Shown: positions 38,634-48,851, counted from the first letter of the stretch. The stretch: DNA of 64,000 bases from Lachnospiraceae bacterium (GCA_021201665.1 JAJQEO010000038.1:1-64000), one strand, 5' to 3'. Translations and numbers: made by a program. Notes: a model not told the origin generated them from the sequence alone.

Positions 38634-38675
38634 GGTCGACCGAAATCCGTTGGTTTCAGACAATGGGTAGTTCAC
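38634..38675 (+). other. Second hairpin motif resembling IS200/IS605 right-end / omega-RNA scaffold
   Basis: ggtcgaccgaaatccgttggtttcagacaatgggtagttcac. Confidence 0.55.
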
Positions 38676-38744
38676 TTAGAGAGATTAAGGTAAGAAAGTT
38701 TCGGTAAGGATCTGGAACGGGTTGTACGGAATGAGGAGGAGAAT

Positions 38745-40460
38745 ATGGGAATTTGGATTTTGCTGCCGATTTTTTTGCCGGTGATCGTTGGCATACTGCT
38801 TCTGCTTCCAACTGGAGCCGGAGCAGCCGCAGAGAAGGATCAGAGCCCCCAGGGGGATCTGGAAGGACAGAATTTTCAGGGAGATTCTGGCTTTCAGGCG
38901 CATCCTTCCAACGGAGGAGAGGAATCCCGGCGCATCCGGTTTGCGCGGATGACAGGGACGCTCGATGAGAGTCCGGAAAGCCTCTCCAGGCTTCATACAC
39001 TGACGGCGACGGCGCTGATCGTGTCGGCTCTGCTGGCTCTGGCCGCGGCCTGGAGCGGAGATGTCAGTTTTACGTGGTTTGAACTGATGGAAGGGATCCC
39101 GGTTTATTTTCAGATCGACGATGTGGGACGACTGTTTGTCACGGTGATCAGCCTTGTGTGGGTGCTGGTGTGTTTTTATTCCTTTGTTTACATGGGACAC
39201 GAGGGGAAAGAACGGCGGTTTTTCGGTTTTTACCTGATTGTGTACGGGGTGCTGGTGGCGCTTTCCTTCTCAGGCAATCTGGTGACGATGTATCTGTGTT
39301 ATGAGCTGATGACACTGACCTCCATGCCGATGGTGCTGCATTCGGGCAGCCGTGAGTCGATCATGGCCGCGCTGAAATATCTGTTTTATTCGATGTGCGG
39401 CGCATATCTGGGACTGTTTGCTATTTTCTTCTTATATCAATATTGCGATTCAATCACCTTCACAGCAGGAGGGACTCTGAATCTGGCTCTGGCTGAAGGA
39501 CATACGGGGATTTTACTGGCAGCTATTATGGCGTCGCTGATCGGGTTTGGCGCAAAGGCAGGTATGTTTCCGCTGCACGCATGGCTTCCCACCGCGCATC
39601 CGGTGGCGCCCGCGCCCGCGTCGGCAGTGCTCTCCGGCATCATCGCGAAGGCCGGCGTCCTGGCGATCATCCGCGTCGTGTTTTATATCGTGGGGGCTGA
39701 TTTTATCCGGGGTACCTGGGTGCAGACCGCGTGGATGACGCTCTCCTTGCTTACCGTGTTTATGGGCTCCATGCTCGCGTTCCGCGAGAAGGTGTTCAAA
39801 AAACGTCTGGCTTACTCCACGGTCAGCCAGGTTTCCTATATTTTGTTTGGCCTTTCCACGCTCGCTCCGACCGCGATGGAAGGCGCACTGCTGCACGTGG
39901 TTTTTCACGCGATTATCAAAAGTGTATTATTCCTGACAGCCGGTATTTTTATCTTCCGCGGGAATCTTTCGAGAGTCGACCAGCTCGAGGGGATCGGCAA
40001 AAAGATGCCGAAGACGCTCTGGTGCTTTACGTTTGCGTCGCTGGCTCTGGTCGGAATCCCGCCGATGAGCGGCTTTATCAGCAAATGGTACCTCGCGCAG
40101 GGTGCGCTTGAAGCCAATATCGGCGTCTTTGGCTGGGTCGGCCCGGCGGTGCTGCTGGTTTCCGCGTTGTTGACGGCCGGTTATCTGCTGTCGGTGGTGA
40201 CAAATGGATTTTTCCCGAAAAAGAAGGAAGCAGGTGGGCATCTGACCGTGCGGGCTGCGGCGGCTGAGGCAGGTGCTGCTGACAGCAGGGAGGCTGGCAC
40301 GGCGGACGCACAGGAGGCAGATCCGCTCGACGGCATCACGGAAGCTCCTGCCGGGATGCTGATTCCGCTGGCAATTTTGTCGGCACTGACGGTTCTGCTT
40401 GGCATATTCCCGAATCCGCTGATTCAGTTTGTGAGCAAGATCGCGGCGGCGGTTTTATAA
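38745..40460 (+). CDS. NuoL/MrpD-like proton antiporter subunit (second copy)
   Basis: AGMFPLHAWLPTAHPVAPAPASAVLSGIIAKAGVLAIIRVVFY, KRLAYSTVSQVSYILFG. Confidence 0.9.
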   Translation: MGIWILLPIFLPVIVGILLLLPTGAGAAAEKDQSPQGDLEGQNFQGDSGFQAHPSNGGEESRRIRFARMTGTLDESPESLSRLHTLTATALIVSALLALAAAWSGDVSFTWFELMEGIPVYFQIDDVGRLFVTVISLVWVLVCFYSFVYMGHEGKERRFFGFYLIVYGVLVALSFSGNLVTMYLCYELMTLTSMPMVLHSGSRESIMAALKYLFYSMCGAYLGLFAIFFLYQYCDSITFTAGGTLNLALAEGHTGILLAAIMASLIGFGAKAGMFPLHAWLPTAHPVAPAPASAVLSGIIAKAGVLAIIRVVFYIVGADFIRGTWVQTAWMTLSLLTVFMGSMLAFREKVFKKRLAYSTVSQVSYILFGLSTLAPTAMEGALLHVVFHAIIKSVLFLTAGIFIFRGNLSRVDQLEGIGKKMPKTLWCFTFASLALVGIPPMSGFISKWYLAQGALEANIGVFGWVGPAVLLVSALLTAGYLLSVVTNGFFPKKKEAGGHLTVRAAAAEAGAADSREAGTADAQEADPLDGITEAPAGMLIPLAILSALTVLLGIFPNPLIQFVSKIAAAVL

Positions 40461-40544
40461 TGCGCAGGGGCGCGAGAGAACTCCTCTATTCGATTAGAAA
40501 ATTCCGTAATTTCGCTCACATTTAAGAAGGAGGGATAGATAAAG

Positions 40545-42275
40545 ATGAGTCCCATATTTCTGCCTGTCGTCGTGCTGTTTCCGATTTTCGGCGGTGTGCT
40601 GATACCGGTGCTTCCGTTTAAAAACAGGCGGCAGATGATGATCTATATAGAGAGTATTGTGCTTCTGAATTCTCTGATGGCTCTTGCCGTCCTGCTGAAT
40701 CGCCCCGAAGATGAGTTCGTGCTATTCCGCTTCACGAGCAACCTGACTCTGAGCTTTAAGCTGGATGGACTCGGGACGGTATTCGCGGGGCTGATCTCTG
40801 CCTTATGGCCGCTTGCGACGCTGTACGCGTTTGAATATATGGAGCATGAGGAGCATGAGAAATTTTTCTTTATGTTTTACACCATTACCTTTGGCATTAC
40901 GATGGGAATTGCGCTGGCGGAAGACATGGTGACCATGTACTGCTTCTATGAGATGCTGACCCTCGTGACGGTACCGCTTGTTTTGCATACCCTGACGCGG
41001 GAGGCGGTCCTGGCGGGGCGTACTTATCTTTACTATTCGCTCGGCGGCGCCGCATTTGCCTTTATCGGCGTGATTTTCATCCTGGTCTATGGCACGACCC
41101 CGAATTTTGTGGCCGGAGGTGTGCTGGATCTGGAGAAAATCGGAAGCCGCACCAATCTGCTGCTGTTGATTTACGTCTTTTGCTTTTTAGGTTTCAGCGT
41201 GAAAGCGGCGATGTTTCCGTTTTCCGGCTGGCTTCCGAAGGCGGGTGTGGCGCCTACGCCGGTCACAGCACTGCTGCATGCGGTGGCGGTCGTCAAGGCA
41301 GGAGCGTTTGCGACAATGCGCATTACCTACTATAGCTTCGGCACCGAATTCCTGCGCGGCACCTGGGCGCAGACAGTGGTGATGATTCCGGTGATTTTTA
41401 CGATTGTTTACGGCTGCAGCCGTGCCCTGAAGGAGACGCACCTGAAACGCCGCCTGGCCTGGTCCACCGTGAGCAATCTGTCCTATATCCTGTTTGGCGT
41501 CACGCTGATGAGTCCGCTCGGCCTGACCGGAGCGCTGACGCATATGGTCTGCCACGCGGTGATCAAGATCTGCTCGTTTTTCTGCGCCGGCGCGGTGATT
41601 ACGCAGAGCGGCAATGAATACGTCTATCAGCTGGACGGCCTCGGCAAAAAAATGCCTAAGGTATTCGTGATTTTCACCATCTCCGGGATGGCGCTGATGG
41701 GCGTACCGGGGCTGCCCGGCTTTATCAGTAAGTGGACGCTGGTAAAAGCGGCGATTGACAGTACGCATCCGCTCGCGGTGGTCGGCGTGGCGGCGTTATT
41801 GATTTCCGCGCTGTTGACCGCGATTTATATGCTCACCATTAGTGTACGTGCGTTTTGCAGCCCCGCCCTCGCCGGGTGGCATCCCACACTTCGTGCGGGA
41901 TATTCCCCACGCGAAGCGTCTCTAAATGGGCGGGGCGACCTGCCCTCGCCGGGTGGCATCTCCGCCCTTCGGGCGGGATATCCGCCGACCGAAGGGAGGG
42001 GGCGTTACCTTAGCAATATTTCTGCTGATGCTCAAAACGTGGTGAAGTGTGTGTCTGCCGATGGACAGAGCGGAGCAGAGTGTACACCTTCCGATGGTCA
42101 GGGCGAAGGGAAGAATGCATCTTCCGGCGGACATGATGTTCACGGTGCCGTCCGCGACCCGGGCTGGATGATGCTGCTGCCTCTGGCGATTTTTATAGCA
42201 GCGATGTTCGTGATCGGCCTGCACCCGCAGCCGCTGATAGATGCTTTTGCGAAGATTGCGTCTGCTATGAGCTGA
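40545..42275 (+). CDS. NuoL/MrpD-like proton antiporter subunit (third copy) with repeat insertion
   Basis: AAMFPFSGWLPKAGVAPTPVTALLHAVAVVKAGAFATMRITYY, KRRLAWSTVSNLSYILFG. Confidence 0.9.
   Translation: MSPIFLPVVVLFPIFGGVLIPVLPFKNRRQMMIYIESIVLLNSLMALAVLLNRPEDEFVLFRFTSNLTLSFKLDGLGTVFAGLISALWPLATLYAFEYMEHEEHEKFFFMFYTITFGITMGIALAEDMVTMYCFYEMLTLVTVPLVLHTLTREAVLAGRTYLYYSLGGAAFAFIGVIFILVYGTTPNFVAGGVLDLEKIGSRTNLLLLIYVFCFLGFSVKAAMFPFSGWLPKAGVAPTPVTALLHAVAVVKAGAFATMRITYYSFGTEFLRGTWAQTVVMIPVIFTIVYGCSRALKETHLKRRLAWSTVSNLSYILFGVTLMSPLGLTGALTHMVCHAVIKICSFFCAGAVITQSGNEYVYQLDGLGKKMPKVFVIFTISGMALMGVPGLPGFISKWTLVKAAIDSTHPLAVVGVAALLISALLTAIYMLTISVRAFCSPALAGWHPTLRAGYSPREASLNGRGDLPSPGGISALRAGYPPTEGRGRYLSNISADAQNVVKCVSADGQSGAECTPSDGQGEGKNASSGGHDVHGAVRDPGWMMLLPLAIFIAAMFVIGLHPQPLIDAFAKIASAMS
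41865..42015 (+). repeat. Two copies of a GC-rich hairpin element inside the antiporter ORF, 77 bp apart
   Basis: GCCCTCGCCGGGTGGCATC at 41865 and 41942, followed by CCCACACTTCGTGCGGG and TCCGCCCTTCGGGCGGG hairpins. Confidence 0.9.
42021..42152 (+). repeat. 33-bp in-frame tandem repeat x4 (11-aa units, SADGQSGAECT-like)
   Basis: Units starting at 42021, 42054, 42087, 42120. Confidence 0.8.
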
Positions 42276-42340
42276 GACTGACTGGAGTGATACTCTGTGT
42301 CCTGGCGGTTTGGATTTGATTTGGAAAGGGGATAGCGAAA

Positions 42341-44536
42341 ATGTCAAATGTGATGCTGGGCGTGCTGGTGTTTTATCCGTTCCTCGGAGGAATTGCGGCA
42401 TGGGCGCTGCACGGATGGCTTTCAAAAGAAAAGGGCAGATTCCCTTTTAAGGCACTTTCAGGCAGTGCGCTGGCGGCTGATTTTGTGGCGGTTACAGAAT
42501 TTTTGCTGATGCTGGTCCTGTTTATCGGACACGCTTCGAAGGCGGAGAGTGCGCCATCAGGTACTCTGCTTACGCTGGCTATCCCGGGTATCTGCGGCTT
42601 TGGCCTGCACTTTACAATGGATGGGTTCCGTCTGCTCTATGGACTGATCGCCGCTTTAATGTGGATGATGACGGCTCTGCTTTGCCCGGAATATTTTTCC
42701 GGTCATTCGCATCCATCGGAGGAATCCGCAGAAGAATCCGAGCCGTCCCCGGATCGTTTCTACGTGTTTTTTCTGCTGACCCTCGGCGCGACGATGGGAG
42801 TGTTTTTGTCAGAGGATCTGTATACGACCTTTATTTTCTTTGAGATGATGTCCTTTACCTCCTATGTCTGGGTGGCGCATGAGGAAAATAACGCGGCGCT
42901 GCGTGCGGCGGACACCTATCTGGCCGTGGCTGTGACCGGCGGACTTGTGATGCTGATGGGCATTTTCGGCGTCTGGCACGAGTTGGGGACGCTGACCATC
43001 TCGGAGCTTCCCGCGGCGGCTGCCGCATATGGAAATAAGCCTCTGCTCTACACGCTGGGCGGCTGCATGCTTTTTGGATTCGGAGCCAAGGCGGGCGCGT
43101 TTCCGCTGCATATCTGGCTGCCGAAGGCACACCCGGTGGCTCCTGCTCCGGCGTCCGCGCTGCTCTCCGGCATTCTGACCAAGACCGGTATCTTCGGCGT
43201 GCTTGCTGTCACCAGCGGTCTGTTTTTGTACGATAAACAGTGGGGGACGCTGATTCTGGTGATCGGCGCGGCCACGATGTTCGGCGGAGCGCTGCTCGCA
43301 GTGTTTTCCATCAATCTGAAGCGCACTCTCGCCTGCTCGTCCATGTCGCAGATCGGGTTTATCCTGATCGGCGTCGGCATGCAATGTATGCTCGGCGAGG
43401 AAAACGCGCTGGCCGTGCACGGGACGCTGCTCCACATGATGAACCATTCGATGATCAAGCTGGTGCTGTTTATGGCTGCCGGTGTGATTTACATGAACGC
43501 GCACGCCCTCGACCTGAACGTGATCCGTGGCTACGGCAGGAAAAAGCCTCTGCTGAAGGTCATTTTCCTGGTCGGTGCCCTGGCGATCGGCGGTATTCCA
43601 TGCTTTGGCGGATACATCAGCAAAACCCTGCTGCACGAAAGCATCCTGGAGTACGGCGGCGGCTGGATTTTCCGGGCGCTCGAGTACCTGTTCCTGTTCT
43701 CCGGCGGTATGACCGTGGCATATATGACCAAGCTGTTTGTGTCGATCTTTGTGGAAAAGAACGCAGACGACAGTCTGCAGAAGCAATATGACGCTCAGGA
43801 AACCTACATGAACCCTGCAAGCACCTTTGCCCTTTCAGGCAGTGCTTTGATTCTGCTGATTTGGGGTCTGTTCCCTCACACCATCATGGATAAGGCCGCC
43901 CGCATTGGCCAGGCCTTTATGGGGCTGGAGGAATTCGGCGAGACGGTCAGCTATTTCAGTTGGAAAAACCTCTCCGGCGGACTGATTTCCATCGGCATCG
44001 GCGTGATCGTGTATTTGTTTGTGATCCGAAAGCTGTTGATGAAGGATCATGCTTACATCAACGCCTGGCCGACCTGGCTGGATCTGGAGGAAAAGCTCTA
44101 CCGGCCGCTTCTTTTACAGGTATTGCCTTTCATATGCGGCGCGGTCTGCCATGTACTGGACGTGATGACGGATACGCTGACCGCCATCCTGATTCCGGTG
44201 GGGCATGTGCTGGCCCGCTTGCTGGACAGCCTGACCGACCTTTCCGTAGTCGGACTGCGGAAAACCATCTACAAAGATTCGCCGAAGCCTCATGAACGCG
44301 CCTGGGGCAATGCCCTGACCGCCGCCATCGGTACCGCGCTGAACGCAGTGCAGGCGCTGGCAAACCGGACCTGGAGACGGAAAAATCCCGGCACAGTCGA
44401 TTACCGGCGCGAGGTGGCGCTTCGCTATGACGTCTGGAGAGAGAGCAGCACCGTCATCAGCAGGAGCCTCTCCTACGGGCTGCTGCTCGTGATCATCGGA
44501 TTTACACTGACGCTGGTGTATATCCTGTGGTGGTAA
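42341..44536 (+). CDS. NuoL/MrpA-like large antiporter subunit (fourth copy)
   Basis: GAFPLHIWLPKAHPVAPAPASALLSGILTKTGIFGVLAV, KRTLACSSMSQIGFILIG; extended C-terminal membrane region. Confidence 0.9.
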   Translation: MSNVMLGVLVFYPFLGGIAAWALHGWLSKEKGRFPFKALSGSALAADFVAVTEFLLMLVLFIGHASKAESAPSGTLLTLAIPGICGFGLHFTMDGFRLLYGLIAALMWMMTALLCPEYFSGHSHPSEESAEESEPSPDRFYVFFLLTLGATMGVFLSEDLYTTFIFFEMMSFTSYVWVAHEENNAALRAADTYLAVAVTGGLVMLMGIFGVWHELGTLTISELPAAAAAYGNKPLLYTLGGCMLFGFGAKAGAFPLHIWLPKAHPVAPAPASALLSGILTKTGIFGVLAVTSGLFLYDKQWGTLILVIGAATMFGGALLAVFSINLKRTLACSSMSQIGFILIGVGMQCMLGEENALAVHGTLLHMMNHSMIKLVLFMAAGVIYMNAHALDLNVIRGYGRKKPLLKVIFLVGALAIGGIPCFGGYISKTLLHESILEYGGGWIFRALEYLFLFSGGMTVAYMTKLFVSIFVEKNADDSLQKQYDAQETYMNPASTFALSGSALILLIWGLFPHTIMDKAARIGQAFMGLEEFGETVSYFSWKNLSGGLISIGIGVIVYLFVIRKLLMKDHAYINAWPTWLDLEEKLYRPLLLQVLPFICGAVCHVLDVMTDTLTAILIPVGHVLARLLDSLTDLSVVGLRKTIYKDSPKPHERAWGNALTAAIGTALNAVQALANRTWRRKNPGTVDYRREVALRYDVWRESSTVISRSLSYGLLLVIIGFTLTLVYILWW

Positions 44537-44640
44537 AACATAAATCGTGAGGAGGCATCCTCTCTTGTATCTATACGATCGCCTCCATGAGCAGTTTGTC
44601 TTTTAAGCGAACCTTGTGGAGGCCGGTTTTTTATGCACAC

Positions 44641-44715
44641 GGCCGCGTAAGGAATTATTCCGGCTAAAGCCGGACGCGGCCGGCGCGGGCGAGTAGGGGA
44701 CAAGTCTCCCTACTC
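44641..44715. terminator. Two hairpins between convergent genes, likely bidirectional terminators
   Basis: GGCCGCGT...CCGGCTAAAGCCGG..ACGCGGCC; GAGTAGGGGACAAGTCTCCCTACTC. Confidence 0.7.
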
Positions 44716-44740
44716 GATTTCTTATTATTGAAACAGAAGT

Positions 44741-47635
44741 TCAACATGTAGTCTTTTTCCGCTGCTTTTTCTCCTTATACAGCTTCTGATCTGCCAGCAT
44801 CAGAGCCTCTTTCAGCGTGATGATGTCGCCCGGCCGGACCAGACAGACACCAGCGGAGACAGTCAGAAAATAAGGCTTGCCGCTGGTCTGGTTGTACTGG
44901 TCGAATTGTCTGTAGAGGGTCGAGACGATCCTCTGGGTGGCTGCTGTGTCACCTGCATTATCTGCATTCAGCTCCGGCTCTGTGCCGCCTGCCTCCGTGC
45001 TGCTTTCTGAGTCATCGGCTTCAAGAGCGTCCCCTGCGTCCACCTCCATCAGGCAGGTAAATTCGTCTCCCCCGATGCGCCCCGCGATCCCGCGCCCCCG
45101 CACGAGTTCCTGCAGTATTTTTCCGATCTGGTGCAGGGAAATATCGCCCTCCCTGTGACCAAACCTGTCGTTGATGAGCTTCAGGTCGTCCATGTCAATG
45201 TAGAGGAGTACCTGGTGCCGTCCGGCTTTTTGCAGGGCGGCTATCTGCTCCTCTGCCTGTGCATAGAAGCCGCGGACATTCAGAAGGCCGGTGAGAGGGT
45301 CGGATTTGGAGATCACATCCAACTCGATGTTGTGATCCTTTAGTGTTTCCAGATTGCGTTCCAGCTGGGCCTGGTTTTTTTCGTTAGCCTGCAAAAGAAG
45401 GATCATTTTGATTGCGGAGCTCAGCTGGTTGACCAGAAACTCGCCGTTGACAAACAGTGCCTGCGTCATATCGCAGATCAGGACGCCGTATACCATTTTC
45501 CCGGAAAACAGTGGCAGCAGAAGCTGCGCGCGTCTTTCCTGGGCATCTGGTTTTGTATACTCGTACATTTCATCCAGACTCTGCGGCTGCCGCAGCAGCG
45601 GAATAGAGCGGGTAATACCATTCGTCCGCTCTGTTTTCAGTATGAGCTCTCCGGGAGTCTCAAAGGGTTCCCGGAAGGAATGCTCTGCCGGAGCGGGCAG
45701 CAGGTAGAGCCAGGCATTTTCGATCTGCAGCCAGTCGAGATTACTCAGAACGGAGCAGTAGCTTTCATCTGTCCCCTGCTCAAACTGCAGAATATTCTGT
45801 ACGAAAAGCTTCATATCATAGTTGGCCTGCTGCTCCTGCTTCATGACGGCGGCTGAATGGCGGTTCATGGCCGTAATGATTCTCTGGTAAATCATGGAAA
45901 AGACATCCTGCAGCTGCAGGCGCGATTCTGCATCCGTCTGCAGGTCGTAAAGAGCGTGATAAAATTCATCGAATACGGTCATCAGCCCATCGATGTCTAT
46001 GATATTCACTACGTCCCCATCGAAAAATTTATCCAGGATGGACGCGATTTCGTCTGTATCATGGCGGTCGGAAGCTTCGCAGCGTCCGGAAATCTTATGA
46101 CTGGCAAAAACTCCATGACATTCAGAAACCTCATGAGTGTCAAAAGCTCCGTAACAGTCAGAAGCCTCATGACTTTCAGGAGAATATTGCCCGGTTTCCG
46201 TGCCGGAATCAAGGCAGAAGACGATCTGAGATGTCTTTCCCCGGGAAGCGGTCTCGGTTTCCGCTGAGAAGAAACGCCCGGCAGGTGCGTCTGCAGGCGT
46301 GAAATGTTCTGTGATGGTGTTAAACAGGCGCATGTAGGACTCTTTGATTTCCGCACGCCGCACCTGTTCCTCGGCGTGATAATTACGGTAAAAAATATCA
46401 TGGAAGCTGACCGGCAGAGCATCCATAATCTGCCCGAGGCTTTTGCCTCCTCTGTCAGTGCGAACAAAGGAATCCCGCAGAACAAAATGCGTGGGGATGA
46501 CGATATCGGCAGCGGCCTTGAGGGGCTGAAGGCTCCTGGATGAGGCCTGATCTGCGCGGCTGCCTTCCGTCAGAAGTGAACCATCGCAGACATTATCCCG
46601 CAGCGCTGAATCTTTAAGAGAATTTTCCGGCACGACGGAACCCTCGCATACATTTTCCATCAGCGCTGAACTCTTGAGAATTTCATCGGAACAAGAACCT
46701 TCTGCGGCCGAATTCTCGTGGAAGCCGTCCGCCAGCGCAGAATCCTCGCAGACATTTTTCATCGGCACTGGATCCTCATGAATATCTTCGAAATAAGTAC
46801 CGCCCTCAGCTGCGCCCGCATAATACAGCTCCAGCACAGACCGCAGCGCGGCTTCGCCGAGCTGGTTCGGGTCCGCCCGCACAGAGGAAAGAGCCGGCGT
46901 AGCTTTTGCAGCTGCTGCACAGTCGTCAAAGCCCAGCACGGAGATATCCTTTCCGGGAATTTTGCCGCACGCATAAAGCTCCTCGTACAGTCCAAGCGCA
47001 GTGTCGTCATTGACACAGAAAATGGCATCCAGATCTGGGTTTGCATCAAGAAAGGTACGGTAGACCTCGTGGCTGTTCTGTGAAAGATCGCCCTCCGTGT
47101 ATCGGCAGTCTGGAAAATCAATCTGATTTTCCGCGAGTACCTTGCGAAAAATCGCGAGCCGCTCCATGGCGTCCGTATTATTGGAGTGGCCTCCGACCAT
47201 GCCGATGCGGGTACACTTACAGACCCTGATCAGATATTCCAGCCCCTCGCGGATGCCGGTCTCATTGTCATAGGTAACATTGATGTAGCCGTCCAGCCTG
47301 GAAGCGATCAGTACGCTCGGAATACCGTCAAATTGCTGCAGCAGCTGACGGATCCGCTCCGGCGTGGTAAAACAGCCGATACAGTCCGCGGCAATGATCA
47401 GGGCGTCCAGACAGCCTTTTTTTACATAGGAAAAAACGGTACCATACTGATATTCGTACATTAGCTCATGGTTATCTGTGAGATCACGGTCAATGTACTT
47501 GCCCGGGAAAATCAGCGTATTGACACCCTGCACGCGTGCTTCGGCCATGATGCCGTTGCAGATGTGGATGGTGAAATCATCGAGAATTCCGCTGACAAGA
47601 ATGCCGATGGTCAGATTTTCTTTTTTGCCGGTCAT
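44741..47635 (-). CDS. LacI-type ligand-binding sensor domain fused to GGDEF diguanylate cyclase
   Basis: N-term LTIGILVSGILDDF...VLGFDDCAAAAKATPALSSVRADPNQLGEAALRSV; C-term SKSDPLTGLLNVRGF, RGIAGRIGGDEFTCLMEV. Confidence 0.88.
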   Translation of the reverse strand: MTGKKENLTIGILVSGILDDFTIHICNGIMAEARVQGVNTLIFPGKYIDRDLTDNHELMYEYQYGTVFSYVKKGCLDALIIAADCIGCFTTPERIRQLLQQFDGIPSVLIASRLDGYINVTYDNETGIREGLEYLIRVCKCTRIGMVGGHSNNTDAMERLAIFRKVLAENQIDFPDCRYTEGDLSQNSHEVYRTFLDANPDLDAIFCVNDDTALGLYEELYACGKIPGKDISVLGFDDCAAAAKATPALSSVRADPNQLGEAALRSVLELYYAGAAEGGTYFEDIHEDPVPMKNVCEDSALADGFHENSAAEGSCSDEILKSSALMENVCEGSVVPENSLKDSALRDNVCDGSLLTEGSRADQASSRSLQPLKAAADIVIPTHFVLRDSFVRTDRGGKSLGQIMDALPVSFHDIFYRNYHAEEQVRRAEIKESYMRLFNTITEHFTPADAPAGRFFSAETETASRGKTSQIVFCLDSGTETGQYSPESHEASDCYGAFDTHEVSECHGVFASHKISGRCEASDRHDTDEIASILDKFFDGDVVNIIDIDGLMTVFDEFYHALYDLQTDAESRLQLQDVFSMIYQRIITAMNRHSAAVMKQEQQANYDMKLFVQNILQFEQGTDESYCSVLSNLDWLQIENAWLYLLPAPAEHSFREPFETPGELILKTERTNGITRSIPLLRQPQSLDEMYEYTKPDAQERRAQLLLPLFSGKMVYGVLICDMTQALFVNGEFLVNQLSSAIKMILLLQANEKNQAQLERNLETLKDHNIELDVISKSDPLTGLLNVRGFYAQAEEQIAALQKAGRHQVLLYIDMDDLKLINDRFGHREGDISLHQIGKILQELVRGRGIAGRIGGDEFTCLMEVDAGDALEADDSESSTEAGGTEPELNADNAGDTAATQRIVSTLYRQFDQYNQTSGKPYFLTVSAGVCLVRPGDIITLKEALMLADQKLYKEKKQRKKTTC

Positions 47636-48080
47636 GGCTCTGCCCCCTGTTGTGCAATCTGTTAAATATATGTTTTCATACGTACTTCGCAGCGAGTGCG
47701 AGGTACTGTCCTGAATAATCACAAATGGTGAACTGCCCCTTGCCAGAAGCAAATGGGATCACGGTCGGCCTATCTCAAAATGGAGCGTGATGTTACGGGT
47801 ATTCTACCATAGAATCTGGCAAAGGTATAGAAAGAATTTTTATGATTTTACATCTGGGACTTGCAAAGTCGGCGAGGGAACGGTATGATGATGGAATCGG
47901 GGTGCTATATGCCGGCAGCATGTTTTTTAACCAGAAAGCTTCCAGCTTACGTACACCCGATTTATGTGGACGAAAAACAGCAGACTGTGAAAACTGTCCA
48001 TTATCTGACACGAATGGGATTGAGGCCACATTCTTTCAACAAAGGGCTATATAAAATATGGGGCACAGGGGATTTTTGAC

Positions 48081-48851
48081 ATGATTTTTGACACGCACGC
48101 GCATTATGATGATGAGGCTTTTGACGATGACCGGGAGGAGCTGCTCTCGCAGATGGCTGCGGCTGGAGTTGGCGCAATCGTAAACATGGGAGCTTCCCTG
48201 GAGGGAGTGGAGGCGAGCCAACGGCTTGCCGCGCGGTATCCGTTTATCTATGCGGCCGTGGGCGTACATCCGGACGAGGTCGGCTCTCTTGACGAGGAAA
48301 AGCTGCATGGCTTCTACGAGCTTTGTCGTAACCGCAAGACGGTGGCGATCGGCGAGATCGGGCTGGATTACTACTGGGACCGGGAAAGTCATGAGATTCA
48401 GAAGCAGTGGTTCCGGCGCCAGCTGCAGATGGCAAAGGACGTCGGCCTTCCGGTCAACATCCACAGCCGGGACGCGGCACAGGACACCTTTGATGTTATG
48501 AAAGAAGAGCATGCCGGGACGACAGGCGGCATTATCCACTGCTTTTCCGCGTCCGCGCAGATGGCGCGGGAATACGTGAAGCTGGGCTACTATATCGGTG
48601 TCGGCGGCGTGGTCACGTTTAAAAATGCGCGAGTGATGAAGGAAGTCGTCGCCGAGGTGCCGGTGGATCACATCGTGATCGAGACTGACTGCCCCTACCT
48701 GGCGCCCGCACCGCACCGGGGCAAACGAAATTCCTCCCTGTATCTTCCGCTGGTGATTGAGGCGATCGCCGGGATCAAAGGGATGACAACGCAGGAGGTG
48801 GAAGAAAGCACCTGGGAGAACGCGCGGAGAGTATACCGCATTTCCGGATGA
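48081..48851 (+). CDS. tatD: TatD-family metal-dependent hydrolase/DNase
   Basis: MIFDTHAHYDDEAFD, AIGEIGLDYYWD, IETDCPYLAPAPHRGKRN. Confidence 0.95.
   Translation: MIFDTHAHYDDEAFDDDREELLSQMAAAGVGAIVNMGASLEGVEASQRLAARYPFIYAAVGVHPDEVGSLDEEKLHGFYELCRNRKTVAIGEIGLDYYWDRESHEIQKQWFRRQLQMAKDVGLPVNIHSRDAAQDTFDVMKEEHAGTTGGIIHCFSASAQMAREYVKLGYYIGVGGVVTFKNARVMKEVVAEVPVDHIVIETDCPYLAPAPHRGKRNSSLYLPLVIEAIAGIKGMTTQEVEESTWENARRVYRISG

Noticed and set aside
42809-43786. Antisense ORF of 325 aa opposite the antiporter subunit
   Set aside because: His/Gln/Arg-rich shadow translation of a transmembrane gene.
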